Source: Dactylis glomerata (lineage: Eukaryota > Streptophyta > Magnoliopsida > Poales > Poaceae). Taken from it: a stretch of DNA of 64,000 bases. Location: assembly GCA_007115705.1 (NCBI GenBank), contig QXEO01000546.1, positions 10,927,867 to 10,991,866 on the forward strand. Direction: 5' to 3'. A program made the position numbers and the translations under genes. Shown one piece after another: positions 12,610 through 25,129 of this stretch (position 1 is its first letter; each line of letters begins with the position of its first letter). The notes below the pieces were generated by a model. It saw only the letters and a program-made list of their open reading frames with translations, searched no databases and was not told the DNA's origin.

Positions 12610-13150
12610 TGAACGAAAAAACTTTTATCTTCCAAACCGCTAACTCGACTAAAAATCCGCTTTCACCGGTGGCTTAGTCGTGACGATATCTTTAAAACAA
12701 GATCCCATGTTGCCATATTTTGAGAACTTTTTTGTCGTTAGTTGCCAGATTGTTATGACAAACTTACCAGATTATTCATTACTTAGTAGATTATAGTAAC
12801 TTGGTTAATAGGTGCATGTACTTATTATTCTACATCAATTTAAGGCTACATAATCTTAATATATGTGGAATAAAATCATCTCTTAGATCTTGGAAACAAC
12901 TTAATAGAAACATCTGAACATTCGTCCTCTAGTTGCAAAAATATTGGAGTGTCTAAAAAACATGTAAAACATTATCCGGTAACCATATAAAATTATCATG
13001 GTAACTGTTCAGTACTAATCTGGTAACTGGCGTGACGAATTTTTTTTATCAAAACATACCAATACGAAAGCTTGTTTTAAAGCCCTCGTCGATAGGAAGT
13101 TAGCGGTGTAAACAGATAGACAATCAAAATAGCGGTTTAGAGATAAATTA
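12610..13150. mobile_element. Non-autonomous TIR element (approximate ends)
   Basis: The left arm (about 12,620-12,700: CCAAACCGCTAAC...CTTTAAAACAAGATC) matches the reverse complement of the right arm (about 13,060-13,150: ...CTAAACCGCTA...CTTTAAAACAAGCTT). Both arms continue inward into GTTGCCA/TTACCAG repeats. The arrangement suits a Mutator-like MITE; ends and target duplication were not resolved. Confidence 0.45.
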
Positions 13151-13337
13151 TTTTAAATATTAGGCATTAGCAATTAATGCGATAATATTACATATGAGGT
13201 GTCATATAAGCTTCTCTATAGTAAAAAAGCATGCAAAAACTACCGCCGTATATATTGAGTTATGGTGTGGCGCTTCCGCTTAGCTTTTTCTATTATTCTT
13301 TAAAGGTTTGTTTTAACGAACTAAAATACGTCTTCGA

Positions 13338-13421
13338 ATTTCTCTAGTCCGAATTAAGTGTCAGGCAAAATTTTGCCTAAGCTTAGCCTAAACCAGCGAC
13401 ACTTAATTCGGATCGGGGGAG
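13338..13421. mobile_element. Stowaway (Tc1/mariner) MITE in the DUF6598 promoter region
   Basis: The right arm ACACTTAATTCGGATCGGGGGAG is followed by TA (13,422-13,423); the left arm TCCGAATTAAGTGTC is its inverted partner with a damaged outer end. The hairpin length of about 84 bp is typical of short Triticeae Stowaway elements. It lies about 105 bp upstream of the ATG at 13,526. Confidence 0.65.
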
Positions 13422-13525
13422 TAATTTTTAGACGCGGGCCGGCCCAACCTGACCGGTAACTCGTTCGGTTATGATCGATCTCATACCCTAACTCCTCTAA
13501 AAAATCCTCATACCCGTAACTTTCC

Positions 13526-15611
13526 ATGGCGGGCGGCGATTCTTCTTTGACGGTTGTCGCAGCAGAGAGGGAGGCGGATGAGCGTCTGTGGAAGAAGCAT
13601 GAGCAGCCACAGCTGGCGGAGGAGGAGGGGGAGGAGGAGGAGAAGGGGATGAATCCTCTAGACCCGAGATTCAGCGACTACGACCCCAAGCAGAGGGAAT
13701 ACATAATCACCCGCTACAACTATAGGAGCAAACTCGACCTCGACCAAGAATGTGTGTTCGGTGTTCCTTTACCCGTGAATTTTCATGTCGATCCTTGTCT
13801 AGGTTACCCTGCAACTTTCTTATGGATTCTTGTTGTTGTTGATGTCTGCTAGCCCATATTTAATTTGGGTGATTACATATTCATTCAGTTTATTCCGATG
13901 CTATTTTCCATCCTTTTCCTCACTTTGAAACGAGCCGGTTTCCCTCTAATTTGACAGCACCTGTCGGTCCAATGCAATATACAAACAGAATCTTCCCAGA
14001 GAAGATCGTCCTGGTTAACACTGCGAATGTTGTCTCGGTCAAGATTGTGTCCTCTGACTATGGCTACCCACTCCATCTCTATGGTACAATCATAGCCAGG
14101 GACAGTCTTGATCACAAATGCATCTATATGTTCGGGCGCGGCAAGGACGATTGCCAGCTCATCAGCTCAAAGGTATTACTGCTATCATTTGCCTTATATA
14201 TGCAGTGTCCTATGGACCTTTAGAGAGATAATATACCAGCAGTATTGTTCTTGCATCAGTAATTTCTCATATTAGTCATCTGATCGCCACAGCAGGATTA
14301 TTTCTATAACAATACAAAATTCATAATGGAGAAGCATATGGTGATATGCATGTCAATGGCATCACACTCTTACTGTACTCATATAGTATTTACAGAGAAA
14401 ACATTCAGGAACGTCCTCCATTCTATGAATAACGGATTCTAAATGTTATGTATCCATCAAACCTGATTTTCCTTTTGTGTATTGTACTAATAACTACTAG
14501 TCTGGTTTTTTACTGTTCCAATATGGTTTTTTACTGTTCCAATATTTGTTTCATGTTGTATTAATTTTAGAGGAACCGTTGCTTCAGTTTTTCCCTTGTT
14601 GCAAATAATCTTAGTAGGCCTGTGATTTAGCAATTCGTCCGTGCTTCTTCAGTTCTGTTGTACTAGAAACCCTGCACAGTTAGAAAAGTAGTACCCCCTC
14701 CATTCCATATTAGTTGTTGCAGATTTAGTACTTCCTCCGACCCGTATTGAATGTCGGATGATTTTAGTACAACTTAGTTCAAAGTTGTACTAAACCAGCG
14801 CCACTTTTTATGGATCGGAGGAAGTACAAAGTTGTAGTGCTAAATCAGCAACAACTAATATGGAACGGAGGGAGTACATAATACGAGAACATGAAATGCA
14901 CTTGAAATTTATCCTATCACTCAAACCGGAACACAAACCCCACAACAAATATTGTTCAAACATATATAATCTTGAAAAAATGCCAGACTTTATCTGTTTA
15001 CTTTTGTTTTGCAGGACGATGACTTGATTTTGACTGGCCCAAAGAGGGGATTCGTGGTATGCGATGGGTTATTCTTTGAAATTGATCTGATGGTTAAGGA
15101 CGTGCATGGGATGAAGGTCAAGGATGAAAGGCTCAGTAAAGGCTTGATGGAGCTGGATGGTATCAGGAGGCTAGCATATCCAGCTATACATAAGGTTGAA
15201 ACAGAAAGACTTGTCAGCATGCACAGTATATTGGACTTAAGCTACATATTTGTTAGGAAAGGGGTGGAGGGCACTGTTGAGGTCAGGATTCTTGATGGAC
15301 CTGCTGGTTTCCATGGGAAAATTTATGCCTGCACTACAAACGTTCCATGCGATATTGTGCTACATGATAGTAAAGTGAACGGCATGCTTACTGCTGGCGA
15401 TAAGGGAGTTGTGCAAATGGCGCGCAGCGTAGTAGGGGTGTCTGTCGATGAGTGGCTGCGGTTGACTGTAGCTGCTGCCCTAGATGGTGATGAGTTTTAT
15501 TTCTGCACTGTTGAGTTTATGCCAAGGCGCAACGGTTACGATGTAGAAGAAATCACATTTTGTAGCAATAAGATACTACTGAAGGTCACTTGGTCAATGT
15601 TTTTTTTCTGA
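13526..15611 (+). CDS. DUF6598 domain protein (unknown function)
   Basis: Exons 13,526-13,802, 13,958-14,172 and 15,015-15,611 join in phases 1 and 0 at GT-AG sites and give 362 aa. The N-terminus is acidic and low-complexity (EEEGEEEEKG), followed by MNPLDPRFSDYDPKQREYI. The DUF6598 domain starts at the exon 2 boundary with APVGPMQYTNRIFP, then SVKIVSSDYGYPLHLYGTII and RDSLDHKCIYMFGR; exon 3 begins DDDLILTGPKRGF and runs to VTWSMFFF and a stop. Phases and family landmarks agree, so the gene looks intact. The domain is common in grasses, often in large tandem families, without an established biochemical role. No signal peptide or membrane segment is seen. Intron 2 (842 bp) carries nested MITEs. 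Confidence 0.85.
14694..14874. mobile_element. Outer Stowaway MITE, interrupted
   Basis: Flanked by TA (14,692-14,693 and 14,875-14,876). The arms CCTCCATTCCATATTAGTTG and its inverse CAACTAATATGGAACGGAGG are near-perfect inverted repeats. It is split at a TA by a second Stowaway element. It lies in intron 2 of the DUF6598 gene. Confidence 0.85.
14731..14824. mobile_element. Inner Stowaway MITE nested in the outer one
   Basis: A 94-bp element starting CTTCCTCCGACCCGTATTGA and ending GGATCGGAGGAAG, flanked on each side by TA (14,729-14,730; 14,825-14,826), the expected Stowaway target duplication. Removing it restores a continuous outer element, so it inserted later. Confidence 0.85.
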
Positions 15612-15855
15612 GTTAAGTTTTGTTTTATTAGTCGTGCTTTGTCAGGTTCTAGTCTATCTGATTTGTTATGGTGTCAGGAGACATCTAATCTGTCTATATC
15701 CCATTATATTATATGTCTATTTGCTAGTGCAATCAATGGATTCTGACACTTTGTTCTACTAACTTTGGTCTTGCACAGCTTCAGACACTCTGTTCTACTT
15801 CCATCTTCAGTTATCTCATCTATCTTGCAAGTTGTAGCTATCCATACCAAATCTT

Positions 15856-16212
15856 CATTCACTGTAATCCTGAACAGTGTGTGCTCAAAGAAACTTCACT
15901 TGCTAGTAGTAAATGGTTGCTTGATAAATTACACCACGGGAATCTAGAGAAGTGGTTCTACTAATGACAGTTTTATCAACCGAACTGGTATTGCATGTCA
16001 TGCAATGAACCAAGTACTGTCTTTTGGAAAGTTTCAAGAAGATATAAACCAGCAAGAAATTCAGATATCAAACTGCAGCTGACTAGATAAGAAATAAGAC
16101 ATTCAGTTTCCTGTATAATTTTACATAGGATAACTTAAGAACAACAGCTCACACATACTAAGCGTCAAAAAATATGATTAACTTGGAGTTGACAGATGAT
16201 ATTAGAAGATCA
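15856..16212 (-). repeat. Orphan copy of the MULE-derived genes' 3' UTR
   Basis: This stretch is clearly similar to 16,256-16,639 (3' flank of gene A) and, in its second half, to 27,220-27,534 (3' flank of gene B). Shared landmarks are CAGTGTGTGCTCA, GTTTCAAGAAGATA, AAATTCAGAT, TAAGCGTC and GACAGATGA. No coding sequence accompanies this copy, so it is either a local tandem duplication of A's 3' flank or the last trace of a lost gene copy. Confidence 0.7.
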
Positions 16213-19200
16213 AAGTTATCAACTGAACTGGTATGCATGTCACGCCACCAGCCAAAAAGTAATCCTGAGCAGTGTGTGCTCAGACAAACTTCACCTGCAG
16301 TAGTAAAGGGTTGCTTGATATATTTGGATCATTGGAGGTCAAGAGCTTCTAGTAACCTTTTTTACCAACTAAGCTGGTATACATATCATGTCATCAGTCA
16401 AGAAGTGATGTCTTCTGGAATGATTTAGCAATTGAGCATACACAAGTTTCAAGAAGATAGAAACCAAGCAAGAAATTCAGATTGCAACTGACTACAAAAG
16501 AAATACTAAGAAATTCAGTTTTCCATACATGGAATCACTGCTAAGAATAATAGATCAGAGTGTATATAGGCTTAAGCACAATGGGTAACACATATTAAGC
16601 GTCCAAAATATGAATAACTGGACAGATGACACTAGAAGCTTAGATTGGGCTGGAATCTTCTGAGTGTGTCTTGGTTCCTTGATTCTGTGCATCTGATCCA
16701 GTACTGCTCTGTTGCTCTTCCTCGACCACGGCAGTTTGTACGCAGTCCGACAACAACAGACAAACAGGAAGACCACACTCCAATCTTTTGTTTGGAATCC
16801 AAGTTAGTATATTATCTCTGAAGAAGACTGGTGCAACAACTCTGTAGTCGTGTGAGAACTTATTGAATTTTGGCCTCCAGGTGCAAACTAGATAGGGCAG
16901 GCAGTAGTATGGGGACATGTATGTAGCAGTGCTAACCCCAATCTCACAACAGATGGCGATGACATGAGAGCAAGGCTTGTGAAGCAGCTGCGGCTTGTTG
17001 CATGTACAGGTGGCAGTTCTACGAATTGTGGATCCTTTAGACTTATCCAAGCTGCAGGTATTCTCGGACTTCAGGTGAACAGTCACCTCCCTCTTCCTTC
17101 CCTTAACTGTAAATTTCCAATCCTCTTCCCCGCCAACAGCATTTTCAGCATCAGTGTACTTCTGAAAATATTTATGCATCTCGGCTTTCTGCATTTTGGA
17201 ATTCATGTCAACCTGGACACATTCAGGGAAGTTGATTGCTGGGTTGCCGATCGCTTTGTTTGCTGCAGCACTTCCGTTTTTGAAGTACTCTACCAAGCGC
17301 AAAAATGTCACCTCCACTATCGCACTGAGCGGAAGGCATGTTATCCCTTTCAATACAGGGTCGTTCTTGTATACATGAGCTATATCACTGCCCATGATGC
17401 CATATCTTGCTCCATCTCTGTCATATGCCAGAGACCACTTCTCCTTTAGTTTCATATGGATCCAGTCAGAGAACTTTGTTATTTTTCTGTTGTTGTCATT
17501 GGCATGATCTCCTTCCTTCACATCCTCCACTGGATCAGGTTGGCTGCATGGGTTTTCTGCTTCAAGCTCTGCCACACCATGCTCGACTGATTCTTGCTGC
17601 ATTTTCCCACTAGCACCATGTTCTTTCTCCGCCATATATTTGGACGTCAACTCATCTAGCTCCTTCCAGATTTTACTGAACTTCTGGCGCCGATTCTGCT
17701 GGCAAAGTTTCTTGAACATCATCACCAGGTTCTCGTCGCCAAAATATGCAAAGAAGTTCTCAGCAAGGTCTTCCATGCACCACCGGCTTTCGGCTCTCCG
17801 CCACACTCGTTGACGGGAACACAGAAGTTCCTCCACGGCATCAATCAACTCTGTTTTGTAGTCATGTATAATGCAAATATCAGACTCATGCACCACTGCC
17901 CGCTCCAAATTCCTAAGAAACCAGAGCCAGCTTTCCTTGGTATCGGCCTCAACGATAGCACATGCTACTGGAATGGAGAAATCATTAGCATCTAATGCTA
18001 CAGCCGTCAACAACACTCCTTGATATTTCCCGCATAGTGGTATGCCCTTAATGCATAGCACAGGGCGACAAGTGCGGAAGGCCTGTAAGCACTGTGCAAA
18101 TGCCCAAAACATACTCCGGAGGACCCGAAAACCCTTACACCCTGCAACCTCTGCATCCTTGATGTCTACAAAACCACCAGGGTTTTTACGGGCTATTTCC
18201 TTCAGCAACCTAGGGGCAAAGTTGTGTGAATCATAAAAGGTACCGTATTCCCTCTCCATAGCAATATGTCTTGCCCTCCACACCTCCGCAGGACTAATCT
18301 GCTTGCCGTAGTAACCAGTGAGAGTGAGATAGGCTGCAAGTTCCTTAGGAGTCATTGTCAGGTCTTTCATGAGGTCACGGAAGCCGAATTGAGTCTTTGT
18401 CAGGCTTCCAGTCCCAGGCAACACAACCGTCACCAACTGAGAATAATCATCACTTACGGCTTTGAGCAAGACGTCGCGGTGCTTGATCTCCGAGGATTCT
18501 GCATACAACATGAACTTCTGCGTCACATTTATTTTTCTCTTCAACTTATTGGCAAAGGAACTCCAGCTTTTGTCGCTCGGAAAATAGTGTGTGTCCCAAC
18601 TGCAGTACTCCATGTACCAGTCCGGTTCGTGCTCGTCGTGCAAGTCGGTGGTGCGTTGTTTGAGGAACCCGGCAACTCTGAGATCTTGTGTTTCTGGGTG
18701 GAGCCAGAACAGCTTGAAGATCCAGAGCTGTAGGTCCACAATTGACATGGACTGTGGCTGCAGCGGCAGCTCGCCGACTACGTGTGCACATTTGTTCTTT
18801 GCATAAAGGTATGAGCAATCTTCAATTAAATCATCGCCGTTCACGCTGAAAAACTCGTCTCTACATCCGTAGTACACAGGCATCTGGATTGGTTCTTTTT
18901 TTTTTTTTTTTTTAGAAATAAAGGGCGAGCCCCGGTTCCATTTAAGAAACCACACAAGCAGTCTTACAACCCAGGCATTTTTCAGCCAACATTAACGCAC
19001 GGCAGCCACGCTGCACCACAACCCCACCAGGAGTAAAATCCGACATAAACCACAGAAACCCTTTTCCTACAGCTACTGGATATAGTTTTCCACATCGCAA
19101 AGGTTACAAGACACCCAACCAACAAACTCTAGACCACCCTCAGGAAGTCGCCATCATCCTCAACCTGCATTTTGTTTGCAGTCAGGTTCTTTATCAGCGA

Positions 19201-19310
19201 TCCAGTCATCGATTCCTAGTCACCACCACTCTGGCTGAACTCCCATGGTCCAAGCCATGCTGCATTGGTCTTGGACACCACCAACTGCTGCACCACGCCA
19301 TCTTCTTCTC

Positions 19311-22300
19311 TCATCCGGGTCCCAGCCAGATCAACTGAGGCGCTTGTCGAGCCAGGAGTTCCAGAATTTCTATAGCTCTTTCTAGCTCTATTCTTTTTCC
19401 TTCCGGACACAGGATCTTCCATCGAGCAAGAGTGTAACCCACCTTCAGGAAAACAACCTGCATAGACGACCACCTCGATCCATTAAAGCACAGATCGTTC
19501 CTAAGCTTCCACAAGCTCCATAACACAGCAGCATGTATAATATTAGGAACTTGCTGAGTCTTTTCACAGATCCACAGGCTAGCAATAGACAGCAGATTAA
19601 CCTGCAGTTTTACCCCAGTAATTTTTGAAATTTGTTTCCAAACTTCTTGTGCAACCACACACCCAAAAAACAGATGCATAATATTTTCAGACTCAGAACA
19701 GAACATACAACTAATATCAGGTACATGTTGTCTTTTACTCAGATTATCCCTTGTGAGGAGCTTGTTATTTGCAAGCAGCCACAGAAACACATGTACTCTT
19801 GGTTGTACTTTAACTCTCCAGACAGCAGGGATATGCACAGGCATCACCCCTTTAAAGTTCACTATAGCATACATCGAACTCACAGAGTAAACCCCTTTTG
19901 ACTCAAATTTCCAAATAACTGAGTCCTCATCATCATTAAGACAAAGAGATTCAGCAATACTAATCAATTCATACCATCTTTGCATCAATCTATTATTCAC
20001 AGTTCTTCTGAAAGTACATTTCAGATTTCTACCATCCCAAAGCTCATTAATAGATTTATTATGCTCATTAACCAATACATACAGCTCCCAGAAGAGTATG
20101 GCAAGACTACAATGTCCAAACCAATGATCTTCCCAGAACTTAACTTTCCTACCATTCCCCACCTTCCATTGATACCCTATTTGTGCTGCCCTGGATGCCC
20201 ACATTACTCCTTTCCAAAAAGGAGAAGCACCTTGGGAAGGACAATCAAAGATATTAACCTGATCAGTTCTATATTTATGATCAATAATTTGCTTCCACAT
20301 CTTGTGGTTATCTAAGTGATATCTTTTGATCCAAGAGGCTAATAAACACAAATTCATATCAGCCAAATTAGGTATGCCCAGCCCCCCAAACTCAATTTTT
20401 TGGGAGACTAACCCCCAATTAGCAAGATGATATTTTCTATGTCCATCATAATCATCCCACAAGACATGTGCCATTTGAGAGTTAATCAAAGAGATAGCCC
20501 ACTTTGGGAATTTGATCACACTCAACAGATAATTTGGGATGCTGGCCAAACAAGCTTTCACCAAAATGATTCTAGCCTTGTAAGACAACAACTTCCCCCT
20601 CCAACCACCACCTTTTTTGATTACCTTATCAACTACAGGTTGTAGGTCTTCTTTTCTAAGCTTCTTATAATGGAGAGGAACTCCCAAATAATTCATAGGG
20701 AAATTACCAAGCTTACAGCTTAAAGTTTGTGAGAAAAGCTGGGCTTCCTCAGGGTCAATATTTATAGGGATCAAATCACATTTATGGAAGTTTATCCTCA
20801 TACCAGACAACTGTTCAAAACAAGACAGAATCCATTTCAAATTCCTAACAGATTCCATTTTGCCCTCCAGAAAAATCAAAGTATCATCAGCATATTGCAT
20901 ACTAATTATCCCAGAAGGGCAAAAAGATCTAAACATCCCTAAAACCAAATTATTATTTGCAGCTTTAATAAGCATACGAGTAAACACATCAGCTACAAAG
21001 TTAAACAGGATAGGGGAAATAGGATCCCCCTGTCTTACACCTCTACTAGTTTAAAAATAATTACTATTGGTATCATTAATCCTTACCCCAACCGACCCCT
21101 TATACAGTAAGGACTGAATAATACCCATAAACTTAGGGCTAAAGCCCCTGTGTCTTAACATCTTAAGCAAGAAAGACCTATCCACTCTATCATATGCCTT
21201 TTCGTAGTCTAATTTAAAGATGCAACCAGACTCTTTCCTCTGTACTGCATCATGAATGATTTCATGGGCTGAAACCACAGATTCTAATATAAACCTGCCT
21301 TTAATAAAGGCCGTTTGATTAGGGGCAATAAGCTCCTCACTGATAGTGCCTAATCTATTAGTCACACACTTAGAAAAAATCTTAAAACTACAGTTAGTCA
21401 AGGCAATAGGCTTAAACTTTTTGAATAGTTTTTGCATCTTGCTCCTTTGGGATAAGAGTTAACAGGGAAAAATTCAACCTAAATAAGTCCAACTCCCCAT
21501 TGTTCCAATCCTTAAACATATTAAGCAGATCAACCTTAATTAACTCCCAGAATTTCTGATAAAAGAGGAAAGAGAACCCATCAGGGCCAGGTGCACCCTC
21601 AGCATATGAGCCAAAGACTGCAGCCTTCACCTCTTCCTCTGAAAATTCCCTGTCCAACTCACTATTGTGAGCTTCAGACACTACTTCACTATGGTTCCAA
21701 AAATCATTTGATAGACTAATGTCCATCATTGGTTCGGCGCCAAACAACTGTTTGTAATAATTAACAGCAATATTAATCATACCTTCAGTATCATTGACCA
21801 TACCATCAGCACCTTCCAAAGAAACTATCTGTTTCTTTCTCCTCCTTTTGTTAGCCATAGCATGAAAATATGAAGTGTTTTGATCACCCTCCAAAATTTC
21901 CTTCTCTCTAGATCTCTGCCTAGCTTTTATTTCTTCATTCCTCCAGATTTTTTGCAGTTCTCCTGCAATTTTTTTCATTTGTTCCTTAGCACCAGGAGAA
22001 AGAATCTGAGTTTCAGACATAATATCTAGAACATCATACTCAGCAATCAATTGTTTTTTAATTCTATTTTGCTCAGCCTCTCTATTTATAGCCCAGCCTT
22101 TGATTATTTTCCTTAGATTCCTAATTTTGTACTGCCAAACATCAAGAGCTTTTGTATATCTACAAGGCTTATTCCAAGTACTGGTTACAACCTGATGAAA
22201 ACCATCAATGTTCAACCACCACTTCTCAAACCTAAACTGCTTCAACTTAGGAGCAATAAAAGCTCCAGAGTCAAACACTAAAGGTGTATGATCACTACCT

Positions 22301-22965
22301 ACTCTTGGTAAAGTTCTAACCGACACTGCAGGAAACAGCTGTTCCCAACAGGTGGTTACAAAGACTTTATCAATAGCAGCCATGATTAGGTTTTCTTGAT
22401 TGTTTGCCCAAGTATATAATCTACCAGCATTTTTGATCTCAATTAGATCATATCTATTGGACCAATCCACGAAGAGATTAGCCCAATGTTGATTTATATT
22501 ACCAGAACTTTTCTCACTACTATCCCTAATAAGATTGAAGTCACCTCCAATCAAAGTAGGTCCATCCCAACACGCCATCACATTATGGAGCTCATTGATA
22601 AATTCTAGCTTGAACTCATCATATGATGACCCATAGACAGAAACAAATCTCCACACACTACCATTTCTCCTGTCTCTAATGATAACTGAGACACAATACT
22701 TAAAAAACTCCCAAGAAATGACCTCAAAACTATCTTCTTTGACGCCCACTAGTATACCACCAGCAGTGCCAACAGCTGGAAGCCAATTCCAAGTATAAAC
22801 ATTATAACAGTCAATGGACTGAATCTGAGAACCAGAAAAATCAGATTTCTTGGTCTCAGAGAAACTAATCAAATCAGGGCATGTTTCTCTAATGAGCTCA
22901 TGCACCCTAGGCAGTTTGTCAGGCCTGTTAAGACCTCTTATGTTCGCTATAAGGCCTACTACCAT
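19311..22965 (-). pseudogene. LINE ORF2: endonuclease, reverse transcriptase, zf-RVT; frameshift and stop
   Basis: The start MVVGLIANIRGLNRPDKL at 22,965 opens an APE-type endonuclease with SETK, GGDFNLI and GSDHTP motifs. The linker (NTSYFHAMANKRR) leads into the reverse transcriptase: FKLDYEKAYDRVD, RGVRQGDPISP and the catalytic QYADDTLIF are present. The C-terminus has a zf-RVT region (SKGVYSVSSMY, RVHVFLWLLANNKLLTRDNL, CMFC...HLFFGC). Lesions: a frameshift near 21,412-21,437 between EQDAKTIQK and FKPIALTN, and a TAA near 21,050 just before TSRGVRQGDP. Apart from these the protein reads cleanly, about 1,200 residues. Confidence 0.85.
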
Positions 22966-25129
22966 TAGATCTAAAGATTAATTTCCTCTTACTACTACTT
23001 TTTTTAGAAAAGACTTCCACCCATGGGGAAATCTCTTCACCATAATCAGCTTGATGAGTACCAGAAGAGACACAATCAGGTGAATCCTGGTCCTCATCAT
23101 TATCTAACATATCTTGACTAATGTCAAGGTTAGCAGGTAAAAACATATCAGGGTTTTCTTCCCTAAAGCCAACCAACCTATCTTTTTCTAGATGCTTAAT
23201 AGCATCAATGTTCTTGTCAATCATAATTTTATCAGATCCTCACAAGATACCAGCATCACTAGCTTTGCCCATCAGACATAAGTTGTCTAATACAGCAAAA
23301 GAATTTTTATAGCCATGAGGCATACCTTTTGGGATCTCCAGGTTCTTATTCTTCTTTAATTCTTTGGCCTTCTCAATTATAGATTTTCCATCATGAACAA
23401 TCCGGCTACTCATCCTTGTAGCCATAACAGGGCCCCACTTGCTATCAGTTCCCTTAGCTTTCTTTTTCTCCTCAATGATCTGCTCCACAGAAGTCATCTC
23501 CAGAGCTACTTCCTCCTCATCCTCATCATCATCTGCTTCACTGTCAAACTGAGACAACAGTTGCACACCAATATTTTCCTCAGGTGCTCTAACCCTGTCA
23601 TCTCTGTTTAACTTATACTGCCTCATAGGTGTCCCCATAATTTTGCTCTTCACTCTGTTTTCCCCACTCAACTGACTTGAGCAAGCTGTAAGAACATCCA
23701 CACATACTTTCCTTTGTCCAGAAACTCCAGGAGCAGGAGATGTCCTGGGAGTCTTCTCATTTTGTTCAGTCTCCATAGGCTTTTTTCCACCATCATTAGG
23801 CAAATCATCATCTCTGCCCATATCCTCTTCCAGGCCATCATCCTCATGATTATTATCTGGGTCATTACCATCATCATTGCCACCCTCACCAACTGAGTCT
23901 TGAACCACAGCTAGTGACAGCATGAAGTTTCTTCCCCCAAATTCCATAAGTCTGTTACCAGGAATTTTGGTTACATCTCTTACAACAACCTTAATCCTGA
24001 GCACCTTGTAGAAGCTTCTGAATATCTCATGCCAGTCCACATCAATTGGAATCCCCAAAGCAGTGGCCACCCTCATCATCACCCTCCAAGATAGATATTT
24101 AGGAGGGATTCCCTCCACTCTTACCCAAACTTCCTCCATCTCAGAGTAGGCAGGGATATCACCATTCCAGTCCATGAAAGACACAGACACACCTTTTTTC
24201 TTGAGGTTGATAGAGGGAAAGCTCACCAGATCCTTGATTTTTTTGCCAGGAGGGAACCTGACCAGGAACCTTTTTTCATCAAGCCTTCTCATCTGCCATG
24301 GCCAGTTGGTCTTCCATATGTCACTGAAATTCTGCTTCAATTCCTCCATAGTTATCTCCCCATCTACAATTGCAATACCCACATTGTCCATATTCAGCCA
24401 AGCTACAGCAGCTGGTTTGTCTACCTCCACATGAAAGAAGCCCAAACCTGAGGAAGCACTCCCATAGAACTGTGCCATTGGCATAGGTCTGTACCATTCA
24501 GGACACTTGTCCATGTGGTGCATTTGACTGCCACATATGAAACACTTCTTTGGTCTGGTACACATTCCCACATAGTGGCAAGGTTCACCACAATTATAGC
24601 ATATCACATCCTTGAACTTCTGATCAAAAGTCACCCCATTTCCTACAAAGGGGGGTTTCTTGACCTGCAGTTGCTCCTTTGCCTTGTCCTGGACCATAGG
24701 AGTAGACCCACTGTTACTGTCTTCCTGCACCTGATTCTTAGAGCTTCCCTTGGCATTCCCAGCATTATTTCCACCCTGCATCTCAGCAAACCCAGAGAAT
24801 TGTTGAGCAGGGAAACCTTGCTGGAACATCTGGTTCCCCTGCATCATCTGTGGCATGAACTGCATGGGGAAAGGGGGCTGCCATCCAAACTGCTGAAAAT
24901 TAGGGTTTCCCCACATCTGAGGAAAACCAGAGAACTCACTCAAAACACCTTGGTTGACCTGTGGCTGTGGATTCATACCTTGATTCTGACCAGATTCACT
25001 CCCAGATAGAGAAGGACCCGATGACCCCTGCGGCGGTTGTGGTTTCTGCGGTGGTTTGTTCCCCCCAACCGCTTGTCCACCTCTTCCTCCCTGCTTCTTG
25101 TAACCTCCTCGGCCACCAGGCGCCATCAT
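22928..25129 (-). pseudogene. LINE ORF1, zinc-knuckle RNA-binding protein, one internal stop
   Basis: The probable start MMAPGGRGGYKKQGG (25,129) opens a Gly/Gln/Pro-rich N-terminus with FPQMW/FQQFGWQPPFPMQF repeats, then two CCHC knuckles, CYNCGEPCHYVGMC and CFICGSQMHHMDKC, and a DUF4283-like region (FLVRFPPGKKIKDLV, GIPPKYLSW). This arrangement is standard for plant L1 ORF1, which coats LINE RNA. A TGA at 23,242-23,240 interrupts it (AGIL stop GSDKIM); the same frame then continues to 22,928 and overlaps the ORF2 start by 38 nt. The frame is also open upstream to 26,419, but that part is low-complexity. Confidence 0.8.

Noticed and set aside
16640..18955. 771-residue frame taken as the native gene A protein
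   Set aside because: Its first ~22 residues derive from the LINE 3' end and A-tail; comparison with gene B shows the true exon 3 starts at 26,460.
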